NCBI GenBank assembly: GCA_002494495.1
Contig: DACB01000004.1
Location: 102,712-137,756, forward strand
Direction: 5' to 3'
From: Methanobacterium sp. UBA294
GTDB taxonomy: Archaea > Methanobacteriota > Methanobacteria > Methanobacteriales > Methanobacteriaceae
Length of the DNA stretch: 35,045 nucleotides
Shown here: positions 10,753-19,673 of the stretch, one piece after another
How positions within the stretch are numbered: position 1 is the first letter of the stretch
Layout: each line of letters opens with the position of its first letter
Position numbers and translations under genes: made by a program
The notes under the pieces: generated by a model
Seen by the model: only the letters and a program-made list of their open reading frames with translations
The model's database searches: none
What the model was told of the DNA's origin: nothing

Positions 10753-11751
10753 TCAGATATATGAATAGAAATTCCAGGTGATGAAGAATGCATCAGTTTT
10801 ACCCATCAGAGTATTAAACAGACTTATCAAGTTCGTTCTGTCATTCTGAGTACTTTTAAGTATCACTGTATTATTATCTTCGCTTAAAACCTCGTATCCA
10901 TTCCATTCAACCGGCTGGATCTGATTAATCAACGTTAGCTGGGTGTAATCAGGGTTGGAACCAGCTACTTCCATGGTTAATCCTAAAAGTATGATCACCA
11001 AAACAATGGCTGCAGGTTTCATTAAATTACCCGGTGAAAATGGCTCTTCTATAAAGTACATTCCTAAAAGCCCTGCAAAACCTATTATCGCAGGATTTGA
11101 GAATAATCCACCATCAAACATTCCAATCATGACAAGTGAAGCTGAAAAGGCTATAATCAACCTATAAAACCCCATTCTGTTGCCCATAGAAATCAGACTG
11201 GCAATGTAGGTCAGGGGTAATGTAACAACAATTAGGTAAGCTACTGGCGATATATACTGAAAAAGGGATTCACCAGTATGTATGTTTAAAGGTAATACCA
11301 CACCTAAACTGTTAACTATGGAGCCCAAGGCTGACTTAAAAACGTGGCTGTGCATTATGCTGGTGGAAGTAACATCTGGATTTAAGGATATGAATACTGT
11401 AAATAAAGACACACCAAAGTTAACCCTCAACCATATCTCTATAAAAATACCAACAATATATGTAATTAAAACCAGGATGATGGCGTACTTCAGATATCTT
11501 TTACTATCCCATATGTCTCTTGATGCAAATTTAATGCTAATTTTACCTGATGATAAAATGGGATTTAAAATGAGTAAGCTACCCATGAAAATTAAAAATA
11601 AAACTGTTTTCCCTTCCGATGACCCTAAAAGCAGAGAATAAAAAAGAGAAGTTGCAGGACCCTTTAAAAATTCCAGGCCATAAATCAGTACAGCCAGTAG
11701 TATCAGTACAGCCCCAATAAGAGTAAAACGATTTAAATACCATTTATCCAT
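10753..11751 (-). CDS. Multi-span membrane protein, unknown function
   Basis: About 332 residues with seven or eight hydrophobic segments and a soluble C-terminal tail of about 70 residues (from NPDYTQLTLINQIQPVEWNG). I do not recognise the family. A stretch in the middle (HVFKSALGSIVNSLGVVLPLNIHTGE, then YISPVAYLIVVTLPLTY) suggests a polytopic archaeal conserved protein. The ATG at 11751 is preferred over the one at 11763 because GGGTGG then sits six bases upstream. It begins 20 bases after the nadA stop, so it is probably cotranscribed with nadA, and it precedes the fusion glycosyltransferase by 108 bases. A role in glycan or lipid-linked sugar handling would fit that neighbour but is inference only. 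Confidence 0.6.
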   Translation of the reverse strand: MDKWYLNRFTLIGAVLILLAVLIYGLEFLKGPATSLFYSLLLGSSEGKTVLFLIFMGSLLILNPILSSGKISIKFASRDIWDSKRYLKYAIILVLITYIVGIFIEIWLRVNFGVSLFTVFISLNPDVTSTSIMHSHVFKSALGSIVNSLGVVLPLNIHTGESLFQYISPVAYLIVVTLPLTYIASLISMGNRMGFYRLIIAFSASLVMIGMFDGGLFSNPAIIGFAGLLGMYFIEEPFSPGNLMKPAAIVLVIILLGLTMEVAGSNPDYTQLTLINQIQPVEWNGYEVLSEDNNTVILKSTQNDRTNLISLFNTLMGKTDAFFITWNFYSYI

Positions 11752-11771
11752 GTATCCACCCATTAAAGTTA

Positions 11772-12686
11772 TCAGGATACCTCTAACATTCGTTCCACAG
11801 CATTTCTGGCTTTATCTGCAATTTCCTTATCAACAGTTACCAAATGTTCCTCATTTAAAAGTGCGTTTTTAACCTTCTCCAAGGTGTGCAGCTTCATGTT
11901 AGTACATATTGCTTCGCTTAAAAGTGGTATGAAGATTTTATCAGGATTATCCCTTCTAAGCCCGGTTACCAGGTCTACCTCGGTACCAATAATGAAAGTC
12001 TGCTTATCTGACTGAGCAACGTACTGCATCATACCACCGGTGCTTAATATTTCATCTGCCACATCCTGAACTTCCTGATCACATTCTGGATGGACCAGAA
12101 GAACAGCATCGGGATATTTCTCCTTGGCAAATGCAATATCACCAGTATGGAACATCTTATGCACGTAACAGTGCCCTCCTTCAGGTATGGGGATTATCTC
12201 CTTATTCACCTGTCTGGAGACGTAGCCTGCCAGGTTCATATCAGGGCCGAAGAGTATTTGATCTTCACTCAGGCTTTCCACAACAGTCACGGCATTGGAT
12301 GATGTGCACAATATATCTGCTTCTGCTTTAGCTTCAGCCAGCGTGTTAACATATAAAACGACTGCCGCATCAGGATATTTCTTTTTAGCTCTCTTAATTT
12401 CATCTGCAGGTAGCATGTGCGCCATAGGGCATTCTGCTTCCCGATCAGGCAGTACTATCTTCTTATATGGATTTAAGATGTACGCTGTTTCCGCCATGAA
12501 ATCCACTCCACAGAAGACCACCAGGTCAGAGTCTGTTATCTCTGATGCTTTAATACACAGCCCTAGTGAGTCACCGACAAAGTCAGCAATTTCCTGTATA
12601 TCCCCTGTTTGATAGTTATGAGCCAGGATAATGGCATTTTTATCCTTTTTAAGTCGTATAATTTCTTTTTGTAGTTCATTTAACAT
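11772..12686 (-). CDS. nadA: Quinolinate synthase A
   Basis: 304 residues, the normal size for archaeal NadA. It condenses iminoaspartate with dihydroxyacetone phosphate to quinolinate in NAD biosynthesis, using a [4Fe-4S] cluster. The three cluster cysteines are Cys86 (DREAECPMAH), Cys173 (GGHCYVHK) and Cys261 (SEAICTNM), with spacing as in the Pyrococcus enzyme (83/170/256). The N-terminal AIILAHNYQ and DFVGDSL motifs are also typical. No nadB/aspartate dehydrogenase or nadC is in the window. The gene lies 53 bases downstream of the methylthio-nucleoside phosphorylase and 20 bases before the membrane protein, on the same strand. Confidence 0.96.
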   Translation of the reverse strand: MLNELQKEIIRLKKDKNAIILAHNYQTGDIQEIADFVGDSLGLCIKASEITDSDLVVFCGVDFMAETAYILNPYKKIVLPDREAECPMAHMLPADEIKRAKKKYPDAAVVLYVNTLAEAKAEADILCTSSNAVTVVESLSEDQILFGPDMNLAGYVSRQVNKEIIPIPEGGHCYVHKMFHTGDIAFAKEKYPDAVLLVHPECDQEVQDVADEILSTGGMMQYVAQSDKQTFIIGTEVDLVTGLRRDNPDKIFIPLLSEAICTNMKLHTLEKVKNALLNEEHLVTVDKEIADKARNAVERMLEVS

Positions 12687-12739
12687 GTTAATCCATTTAT
12701 ATTTTAGACGATCTTTAAAACTTTTTTGTTACATGTTAA

Positions 12740-13531
12740 TTATAAGTCTTCAGATTCAAGTGAAGGTTTGACTTCTGCCCCCTCCAATGCATGTACACAT
12801 GGACAGGAACAGTTTTCCGGGATTTTCGAAATGATATCAGAGATAAGTTCAATCAGTAACAGCCGTTTCTTCTCCACTTCCTCAAAAACCTCATCAATGG
12901 TGAGTTTAACTGGCGATATGGAGGCTCCGTAGTTAGATACAGTGCAAATACTAGCATAACACATTTCCAGTTCCCTGGCAAGCACTAATTCAGGTAAACC
13001 AGTCATACCTACGACTGTTCCCCCTAAACGACGGTACATCCGTATCTCCGCCGTTGTCTCAAAACGAGGGCCTTCAGTGCATATATAAACACCTTCACCT
13101 ATTACCTGGCCTGAGGAAATTAAAATATCCCTTAACTCGGGACAGTAGGGCTCTGTAACATCTACATGAACCACCCGATCATCGTAGAAGGTGTTTTTTC
13201 TCATCTTGGTGAAATCCAGGAAGTCATGGGGAACAACCAAATCACCGGGTTTGATGGGCATATCCAGGGAACCAACTGCATTGGTGGCCATTATCCTTTC
13301 AACACCCATTTCTTTCATGGCCCAAATATTTGCCTGGTAATTAATCATATGTGGTGGTTTTGCATGTCCCACTGAATGCCGGGACATGAAAACTACATCC
13401 TTATCATGCAGCTTGAATAGTGACATCTCTGGTGAAGGTCCATATGGAGTATCTATCACCCTGGTTTTCACATCTTCCCCCAGTTCAACAATCTCGTATA
13501 TCCCAGTTCCACCGATTATTCCAATTGTCAA
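12740..13531 (-). CDS. Methylthio-nucleoside phosphorylase (probably MTI phosphorylase)
   Basis: 263 residues of the PNP/MTAP family. It phosphorolyses a purine (methylthio)nucleoside to free base and (methylthio)ribose-1-phosphate, salvaging the by-product of SAM-dependent chemistry. Family motifs: the phosphate-binding IGIIGGTGIY and SRHSVGHAKPPH, ATNAVGSL, YICTEGPRFET and the GMTGLPELVLARE segment (Met176 and Thr177 line the methylthio and ribose site). The base-specificity loop reads SNYGASISP (200-206) and lacks the Asp residues that MTA phosphorylases use to hold adenine N6/N7, so a 6-oxopurine such as methylthioinosine is more likely, as reported for MJ0060. The TTG start is supported by GGAG about ten bases upstream. 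The C-terminal CPCVHAL motif is also seen. Confidence 0.85.
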   Translation of the reverse strand: MTIGIIGGTGIYEIVELGEDVKTRVIDTPYGPSPEMSLFKLHDKDVVFMSRHSVGHAKPPHMINYQANIWAMKEMGVERIMATNAVGSLDMPIKPGDLVVPHDFLDFTKMRKNTFYDDRVVHVDVTEPYCPELRDILISSGQVIGEGVYICTEGPRFETTAEIRMYRRLGGTVVGMTGLPELVLARELEMCYASICTVSNYGASISPVKLTIDEVFEEVEKKRLLLIELISDIISKIPENCSCPCVHALEGAEVKPSLESEDL

Positions 13532-13586
13532 AGTAAAAATTCTCCGTTTAATTATATAATTATTTTTTTTCTAATGAACAGATTAA

Positions 13587-15035
13587 TTATCCTTTAGCCA
13601 CACCTAATGGAATCATCCGAGCAACAAGTAAGGATATACCAGTTTCATGGACAGTTTTAATCACTTCATCAATATCTTTATAGGCCCCAGGGGATTCTTC
13701 TGCAAGTATGGGCATGGAAGTGGCATTGACAACAATTCCCCTGCTATTGAGTGATTTTTTAACTTCTTCTCCATCATAGATTTTTTTTGCCCCTGCCCTG
13801 CTCATTTTACGGCCAGCACCATGTGCAGTGGAGCCAAATGTGTCCTCCATGGCAGCGTCAGTTCCATGTAAAATATAGGAGGATGTACCCATTGTACCGG
13901 GTATTAATACTGGCTGGCCAACTGCCCTATAATCTTTGTGTATTTCCTTACGGCCTGGTCCAAAGGCACGGGTTGCTCCTTTTCGATGAACATAAACATC
14001 AGTATCTCTACCTTTTATATTGTGTACTTCCTTCTTTGCAATGTTATGAGCCACATCGTAGACAATATTTATATCCATATCTTCTGCAGTTTGATTGAAG
14101 ACCTGTTCAAATGATTCCCTTACCCAGTGAACAATCATCTGCCGGTTGGTCCATGCGAAGTTCGCACCGGCTGCCATGGCCTGGAAGTAATCCTGCGCTT
14201 CTGGTGAATCTACAGGTGCACAAGCAAGTTGCCTGTCTGGTATGTCTATGTTGTATCTTTTTGCTGTCTTGTCCATCACACGGAGGTAATCGGAGCAAAT
14301 CTGATGACCGCATCCACGAGAGCCAGTGTGGATCATAACGGTAATTTCACATTCATCCAATCCAAAAACACGGGCTGTTTCCTCATCAAATATTTCATCT
14401 ATCTTTTGCACTTCCAGGAAATGATTTCCCGATCCTAGTGAACCTAACTGAGGTATTCCCCGTTTTTTTGCTTTATCAGATACTTTATCTGCATTTGCTG
14501 CTTCCATTCTGCCCTCTTCTTCCAGAAATTCCAGGTCCTTCTCCCAGCCATAGCCATTTTCCACAGCCCACTGGGCACCGAGGTTCAGTACATCATCTAT
14601 TTCCCCTGGTTTTAGTCTAATTTTTCCTTTACTTCCTAGTCCTGATGGAACGTTTGTAAATAAAACATCCACCAGTTCTTTGATCTTTGGTTTAACTTCA
14701 CTTTCTGTCAGATTTGTTTTTAAGAATCTTACACCACAGTTGATATCAAATCCAACTCCACCCGGACTTATTACACCAGTCCTGGAGCTGAATGCAGCTA
14801 CTCCTCCTATACTAAATCCATATCCAAAATGTATATCTGGAAGGGCTAAGGAAAATTTCTGTATTCCCGGTAAACAGGCCACGTTAGCAACCTGATCCAG
14901 TGCTCCCCTCTCTACAGTTTTGATTGATTCATCATCCAGATAAACCCTTCCCGGAACGCGCATTCCTCTCTTATAACTCGTGGGTATCTCCCATACGGAT
15001 TCTTTTATCTTTTTTATTCCGTTTTCCAGCTCCAT
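13587..15035 (-). CDS. rtcB: RNA-splicing ligase RtcB
   Basis: 482 residues without an intein. RtcB joins 2',3'-cyclic phosphate and 5'-OH ends, chiefly tRNA halves after intron removal, using GTP and Mn2+. All key residues are visible: metal ligands Cys100 (GFDINCGVR), His205 (GSGNHFLEV), His236 (IHTGSRGCGH) and His330 (DVAHNIA), with Asn204 beside the metal, and the guanylylated His405 in STAHGAGRKMSR. GGAGAG lies about seven bases before the ATG. The activator archease is encoded 2.4 kb away on the same strand. It probably leads a transcript continuing into the phosphorylase (55-base gap) and nadA. Confidence 0.97.
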   Translation of the reverse strand: MELENGIKKIKESVWEIPTSYKRGMRVPGRVYLDDESIKTVERGALDQVANVACLPGIQKFSLALPDIHFGYGFSIGGVAAFSSRTGVISPGGVGFDINCGVRFLKTNLTESEVKPKIKELVDVLFTNVPSGLGSKGKIRLKPGEIDDVLNLGAQWAVENGYGWEKDLEFLEEEGRMEAANADKVSDKAKKRGIPQLGSLGSGNHFLEVQKIDEIFDEETARVFGLDECEITVMIHTGSRGCGHQICSDYLRVMDKTAKRYNIDIPDRQLACAPVDSPEAQDYFQAMAAGANFAWTNRQMIVHWVRESFEQVFNQTAEDMDINIVYDVAHNIAKKEVHNIKGRDTDVYVHRKGATRAFGPGRKEIHKDYRAVGQPVLIPGTMGTSSYILHGTDAAMEDTFGSTAHGAGRKMSRAGAKKIYDGEEVKKSLNSRGIVVNATSMPILAEESPGAYKDIDEVIKTVHETGISLLVARMIPLGVAKG

Positions 15036-15276
15036 AATTTAACTCTCCAATAATATTAATTAATCAATCTTTCGCTAATAATTTAAACGAATCTTATCAA
15101 TAATACATAAATTATTGTTTTAACAAGCTATAAATTTTAAAAATACACTGAATTATATGGATTTAAGTTATAATTATATAAATTTTTAGTTAAACTTCTA
15201 TAGATAATTTTTTCTTGGTTACTTTTTTTACTTCTTATGTATCATCTAAAAAGTTTTGAGCCATATTATGCCAAAT

Positions 15277-16590
15277 TTATGGGGATTTTAACTTTCGCTT
15301 AATACGCCACTTGTTTAAGGAAAAAACCATAATTCCAATTAGGATCCATGAAACACCATAAATAACTGCATTAGGATTAAGATAAAAGGCCAATCCCACA
15401 CAACTGGCCAATCCTAATATGGGGGTTAATGGATAAAATGGTACTTTAAATCCACGCTTACGGTCAGGCATGGTTCTCCTTAATTGTAAAAGGCTTAAAT
15501 TAATAAATGCAAATGTTAACAGTGTTCCAAAATTAAAAATGGATGCCAGTGCATCTAAATTACCTGATGCAACAACCACAATAAGGGCTATTGAAATACC
15601 ACTAATTATAACAGTAATTATAGGAATGCCGTTACCAGAAATTTTAGAGAAAACTTCGGGGATTACATCCTGTCGAGCCATGGAAAATAAGGCCCTTGAG
15701 CCGCCGATTATTGATGATAATATCACTGAAGTAGTGGCAAAGAGTGCGGATATGGCCACAAATTCCAGTATCCAGATGTTATTGGTAGCTACACCCAGGG
15801 CTGTTTCCAGTGGTGCTGTTGATTGACCTAAAATTTGCCAGTTAACCAGGCCCACTGCCACCAAAGATACTCCGATGTAGAGGAGGGTGCAAACTGCAAA
15901 TGAAAGAAGTACTGCCCGGGGTACATTTTTTTGGGGATGTTTTACTTCTTCAGCAACCATGGTAATTGTATTGAACCCTATGAAAGCAAAAAATATTATA
16001 GCCGCCCCAGAAAGCATTCCATTTAAACCATTGGGAAAGAAGGGATAATAATTAGACGGATTACCGTGTAAAATCATATAATAAACACCAGTAATTATAA
16101 AAACTACTAAAGCTGAAACTTTAAGAACTACCAATCCTGTATTTGCCACAGATGCCTCCCTCATCCCTTTAATATTCAACAACATTAATATAATAGGCCA
16201 TACTGTTGCAATTGTTATTATTGTACTCTGTATGGGTGGTAAATGAAGAAAATAAGTAAAATAAGATGCAAATCCTATGCTAACAGCGCTGGCACCAATA
16301 ATATAATCAAATGACTTGATCCATCCAATAACAAATCCCGGGAACTTTCCGAAGGCTTTGGTGGTATAAATGTAACTACCTCCCTCTTCTGTTATAAATG
16401 AGGATAGTTCAGCCGATGAAAGACCCGTGAGAAGAGCGGTGATTCCTGCTATAATAAAGGAGAAAATTACAGATGGTCCAGCCAGACCAGCAGCCACACC
16501 CAAAAGTACAAAAATACCAGTACCAATTATGGCTCCAATTCCTATACTGGCTGCTCCCCAAACTCCAAGATCACGTTTTAACTCTACCAT
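15277..16590 (-). CDS. APC-superfamily amino acid permease
   Basis: 437 residues with about 12 transmembrane segments. The APC signature is clear: TM1 carries SIGIGAIIGTGIFVLLG, the unwound glycine-rich substrate-binding helix, and the later GFNTITMVAEEVKHPQKNVPRA is the conserved TM6 and following loop. Such proteins exchange or import amino acids with protons or cations. The substrate cannot be read from the sequence; the YAT/CAT-like layout suggests cationic or neutral amino acids. It lies between rtcB and archease and is separated from each by long spacers, so it is probably its own unit. It looks intact. Confidence 0.9.
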   Translation of the reverse strand: MVELKRDLGVWGAASIGIGAIIGTGIFVLLGVAAGLAGPSVIFSFIIAGITALLTGLSSAELSSFITEEGGSYIYTTKAFGKFPGFVIGWIKSFDYIIGASAVSIGFASYFTYFLHLPPIQSTIITIATVWPIILMLLNIKGMREASVANTGLVVLKVSALVVFIITGVYYMILHGNPSNYYPFFPNGLNGMLSGAAIIFFAFIGFNTITMVAEEVKHPQKNVPRAVLLSFAVCTLLYIGVSLVAVGLVNWQILGQSTAPLETALGVATNNIWILEFVAISALFATTSVILSSIIGGSRALFSMARQDVIPEVFSKISGNGIPIITVIISGISIALIVVVASGNLDALASIFNFGTLLTFAFINLSLLQLRRTMPDRKRGFKVPFYPLTPILGLASCVGLAFYLNPNAVIYGVSWILIGIMVFSLNKWRIKRKLKSP

Positions 16591-17406
16591 TAATATACTT
16601 CCAGTATCTAGAATTATAGCAAATAATTGAAAGTGTTAGTCTAGGCTTTTTATGGATTCATAGCTACCCTCTTCAAGACTTGATGATAATCTAATAGGAC
16701 TCCCAGAATGTGTTTGACTTTTCTAATTTTTTCCCGGGCTGTCATAAGGTTTTTTTAAAAATTGAAAGAGAATTATATTTACTTTTTTGAAATAACTCCA
16801 TAATATAAGAATTTATCAATCAAATCAGGAATCATGAGAAAACTACTAAAATAATTACATTTATTATTCTATCTCCCAAAATATTTATAAATAGCTAATT
16901 TTTTGTGGATTAATTTGGAAGCTGTTTTAATAATATTAATATCATCAAAAAAGAATAGACTATTGGTTATCTTTAACATTGAATCATATTCGGAGAATCT
17001 TGCACTAGGCACTGGTTTTGGAGCAGTACACCCCACTATTGGATTAGTTACATTGGCCCGAACTTTTCTCTGGCATTATAACAGGCCATTCACAATTTTC
17101 CTGAGGGAATGGCTGCGCTTTACGATTGAGATATAGTGATGTACCAAAAAAGAAGTTTCTTTTACAGACAGTCCATTGGTATAATTGCCCCAGTTTCAGG
17201 AATAATAGACGGGTAACGGCAATAGAACCAATAATCCCTATGAACTGTGATTTGCAACAGGAGCAATACTTTTTGTAGATCAATAAGACATATAATCACG
17301 CATATATTAAAAATCAAATAGAAACTCAAGAGCAATATTTATATCTGGCTTTTCTTTAATGATGCTTTTAGAGATAATTATTGATTAAATTTAAATTTTA
17401 TAAAAT
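16591..17406. other. Gene-poor region with possible decayed coding sequence
   Basis: There is no convincing intact gene in these 816 bases. From about 16985 to 17275 base composition rises above the surrounding AT-rich spacer and fragments in different plus-strand frames read like protein: GTGFGAVHPTIGLVTLARTF, then after a stop IGIIAPVSGIIDG, then TAIEPIIPMNCD in the third frame. This is the pattern of a hydrophobic gene broken by frameshifts, but I cannot name the parent family. The rest is AT-rich and must contain the permease promoter. Confidence 0.4.
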
Positions 17407-17841
17407 TCAGGTATCCAGAATAACCTTAACTATATATCCATTTTTATCTTTTATATCCATTAGATGATAAGTCACTGCCTTAACATCCTCCCTGCTTTCA
17501 TGCTTCTCTGGTTTGAAGGCCTCCCCCAGGGCAGTGCCTTTTAGATGATATAAATCTTCACTCATCTTCTGAATCTCAACATGGAAAGTGTTGAATACCA
17601 GAAACTCTGAGTCGTGCAGAAATATCAACTCATCCAGCCAGTCATAGAGGAGCGCCAGGAGATCCTCTGATTCTATAACTATCTTTTTATGGATTGTAGG
17701 TTCAATGGTTGTTGTGTCAGTCATGACTTCAAACATGGCTAGAGCCGCATTCTCGAAGGCCTCTTCCAAAGTTTTTCCATAGGAATGAATACCCACATCA
17801 GCCATTACTTCGAAAAATTCAAATTTTTTCTGGATGTTCAT
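17407..17841 (-). CDS. Archease (RtcB activator)
   Basis: 144 residues, the standard archease length. It promotes guanylylation and multiple turnover of RtcB and binds a metal through conserved acidic residues. The sequence shows the family's N-terminal FFEVMADVGIHSYGKTLEEAFENAA, the central LLYDWLDELIFLHDSEFLVF and the C-terminal EDVKAVTYHLMDI. In many archaea archease and RtcB are adjacent; here a permease and a gene-poor spacer separate them. The ATG is preceded only by an A/T-rich stretch, so no Shine-Dalgarno supports it; a leaderless transcript is possible. I see no truncation. Confidence 0.92.
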   Translation of the reverse strand: MNIQKKFEFFEVMADVGIHSYGKTLEEAFENAALAMFEVMTDTTTIEPTIHKKIVIESEDLLALLYDWLDELIFLHDSEFLVFNTFHVEIQKMSEDLYHLKGTALGEAFKPEKHESREDVKAVTYHLMDIKDKNGYIVKVILDT

Positions 17842-18040
17842 GGTTTTTTTTGTTTGATTTTTTGTACAGGGACTTTTTAATTTATTATTTCATGGATCTT
17901 TATTTCCAAAGTTATTTACGACAGTTTTTAAAGCCCATTTGTTAAACAATTTTTTTTCTTTGATTATTATTTGTAAATATTAGGTGAAAAAAGTAGTGAT
18001 TGCATCTCTTTTTACTTCTCAAATGCTCTCTAACTTTTTT

Positions 18041-18048
18041 TTTAAATA
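18041..18048 (+). promoter_or_regulatory. TATA box for the 59-residue protein gene
   Basis: TTTAAATA, a good archaeal TATA element, lies where transcription would begin about 25 bases downstream (near 18070), right before the Shine-Dalgarno, giving a very short leader. A poly-T stretch lies just upstream. The call rests on spacing and motif only. Confidence 0.45.
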
Positions 18049-18070
18049 GTTTTATGGAACTTTTATAATT

Positions 18071-18077
18071 AGGAGGT
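18071..18077 (+). promoter_or_regulatory. Perfect Shine-Dalgarno AGGAGGT
   Basis: AGGAGGT is followed by seven bases (TAAAAAA) and the ATG at 18085. It matches the archaeal 16S tail fully and is as strong as any site in the window, arguing that the short reading frame is translated. Confidence 0.7.
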
Positions 18078-18084
18078 TAAAAAA

Positions 18085-18264
18085 ATGCATAGAAATTCAA
18101 TTCCAGATCTGCGAAAGAAGCCAGAGGAACTCAATCTTTTAAACTTTCATAAATATTTTGATGTTAAGTCCTGTGTCTTTATAGGGTTGATTATTCTGGT
18201 ACTGGTCTTCAGTGTAATTGGTGTAGCTGCACTTCCAAATTCCAACTTTCCAGCCACTATTTAA
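18085..18264 (+). CDS. 59-residue single-span membrane microprotein
   Basis: 59 residues starting MHRNSIPDLRKKPEE. A basic/polar N-terminus of about 30 residues is followed by one clear transmembrane helix (about residues 31-50, CVFIGLIILVLVFSVIGVAA) and a short tail ending NSNFPATI. Positive residues before the helix suggest an N-in orientation. The perfect Shine-Dalgarno and TATA element argue strongly that it is expressed. It is the only plus-strand gene in its neighbourhood and is convergent with the cdc6 gene. I do not recognise the family; possible roles include a membrane-regulatory peptide or subunit, without evidence for either. Confidence 0.6.
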   Translation: MHRNSIPDLRKKPEELNLLNFHKYFDVKSCVFIGLIILVLVFSVIGVAALPNSNFPATI

Positions 18265-18320
18265 ATTAAGGCAACCAGGATACCATTTATCTAGTTAATT
18301 ATAAAAGAAGGTATTCTATC

Positions 18321-19442
18321 CTAAATCAGGCATTTGCTAATTTCTTGGGGATGGAATCTTAACACAATAACTCGTGCATTGCCCTTACTACCTTTACCTG
18401 TGAATTTAATATCTATCAGCCGTAAAAATTCCAGTTTATTAAGTAAGCGGTCAAAGGAAGCGTAACTTAAAGGTTTTTTGTCATTTAAATTTTTGTAAAG
18501 GTTTCCTGCAATTAAATGCTGTCCCTCTGATTCCATTATGAGTTTTAATAAGATTTTTTCCTTTTCAGATAGGTTTTCCAGTGTATTTTTCAAGCTGATA
18601 GATCTGTTACTTTGAAGTGCAGATTGTAGGTGCCTTTTCTCTATGGTCCTCGATGCATCTGACTCAGCAATGTTACCCAGCAGACCTAAAAGATCTATTC
18701 CAACCCTTAAATCCCCCATTGAATTAGTATTTTCAGTAACTTCCTCCAAAAGTTCATCTGAAATCACATCAGGATAAAAACCTGCTTTAACCCTCTCCTT
18801 TAATATGTCCCTCATTTCATTGTAGGTGTAGGGATTGAAGACAATTTCTTGGGGGATGAAAATAGAGTTGACATTCTTATCTAGAATGTACCTGAATTCT
18901 ATATCTGATATAACAGCAAACAGACCAGTCCTAACACCTTCAAATTCTTCATAAGCTCTTAAAATATCATAGAATATTTTATTTGCATTTTTATTGTGGA
19001 ATAAATGGTCAACATCATCCAGGGCAACCATCAGTGCCTGATCATTGTTTTTAAGATGTTTCATAATCTTCTCATATATCCTGGATACAGGAATGCCTGT
19101 CTCCGGAGGAAGATGTCCAAAAATCTTCTGGTAGATCTGTGAAAAGATGTTGTAACGGGTGGTGTGGAGCTGGCAGTTTATATACACGCATAAAATTTTC
19201 TCTGAATACTCTTCAATCCTATCGAAGAGTTTTTTTATCGCTGTGGTTTTTCCAGTGGCACATGAACCAACCACCACCGCATTCATTAATTTTCCACCCC
19301 TTAAAGCAGGTCTTAGGCAGAGAGTAAGTGCTTCCATCTGTGATTCCCTGTGTAAAAATTTATCAGGCACATAATCTGGATTGAAGACGCGTATATCCCT
19401 GAATACGGTTTCGTCATGCATTAAAATATCATCTAGTGACAT
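18321..19442 (-). CDS. cdc6: Orc1/Cdc6-type replication initiator
   Basis: About 373 residues. An AAA+ ATPase domain is followed by a C-terminal winged helix, the layout of archaeal Orc1/Cdc6, which binds origins and loads MCM. Walker A is VVGSCATGKTTAI, Walker B is ALMVALDDVDHLF. The C-terminal part (SLKNTLENLSEKEKILLKLI onward) fits a winged helix. The ATG at 19442 has AAGGA upstream and is preferred; a GTG at 19457 would add five residues. I looked in the 215-base spacer upstream for origin-recognition repeats and found none, so this may be the second (Cdc6-2-like) paralogue away from the main origin. Confidence 0.9.
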   Translation of the reverse strand: MSLDDILMHDETVFRDIRVFNPDYVPDKFLHRESQMEALTLCLRPALRGGKLMNAVVVGSCATGKTTAIKKLFDRIEEYSEKILCVYINCQLHTTRYNIFSQIYQKIFGHLPPETGIPVSRIYEKIMKHLKNNDQALMVALDDVDHLFHNKNANKIFYDILRAYEEFEGVRTGLFAVISDIEFRYILDKNVNSIFIPQEIVFNPYTYNEMRDILKERVKAGFYPDVISDELLEEVTENTNSMGDLRVGIDLLGLLGNIAESDASRTIEKRHLQSALQSNRSISLKNTLENLSEKEKILLKLIMESEGQHLIAGNLYKNLNDKKPLSYASFDRLLNKLEFLRLIDIKFTGKGSKGNARVIVLRFHPQEISKCLI

Positions 19443-19673
19443 TGGAGAATCCTTCACTTATTACTTAATAAAAATCATATGTTCGAGATTATATATATAA
19501 TTTGAACCTACAGACAATTCATGGATTTTAAATCTCCAGGTAAATCCAAATCATTAACATCTAGACTCAATATTGAACACAAATAGTTAGTTATTATTAT
19601 ATAGCAGCTGCATATACTTAATATTAGGATTATTAAAAATTAGGGGGATACTTCTCCTCTGAACGGTTGGAAA

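Noticed and set aside
16655..16760. C/D box sRNA candidate (TTGATGATAA)
   Set aside because: A C-box-like string is present but no D or D' box at proper spacing.
17044..17283. 79-residue minus-strand frame as a gene
   Set aside because: No ribosome binding site, no family resemblance, and it overlaps plus-strand fragments that look more protein-like.
19458..19673. Replication origin beside cdc6
   Set aside because: No repeated origin-recognition (ORB or mini-ORB) motif is visible; the spacer is short and carries only ordinary AT-rich promoter-like sequence.
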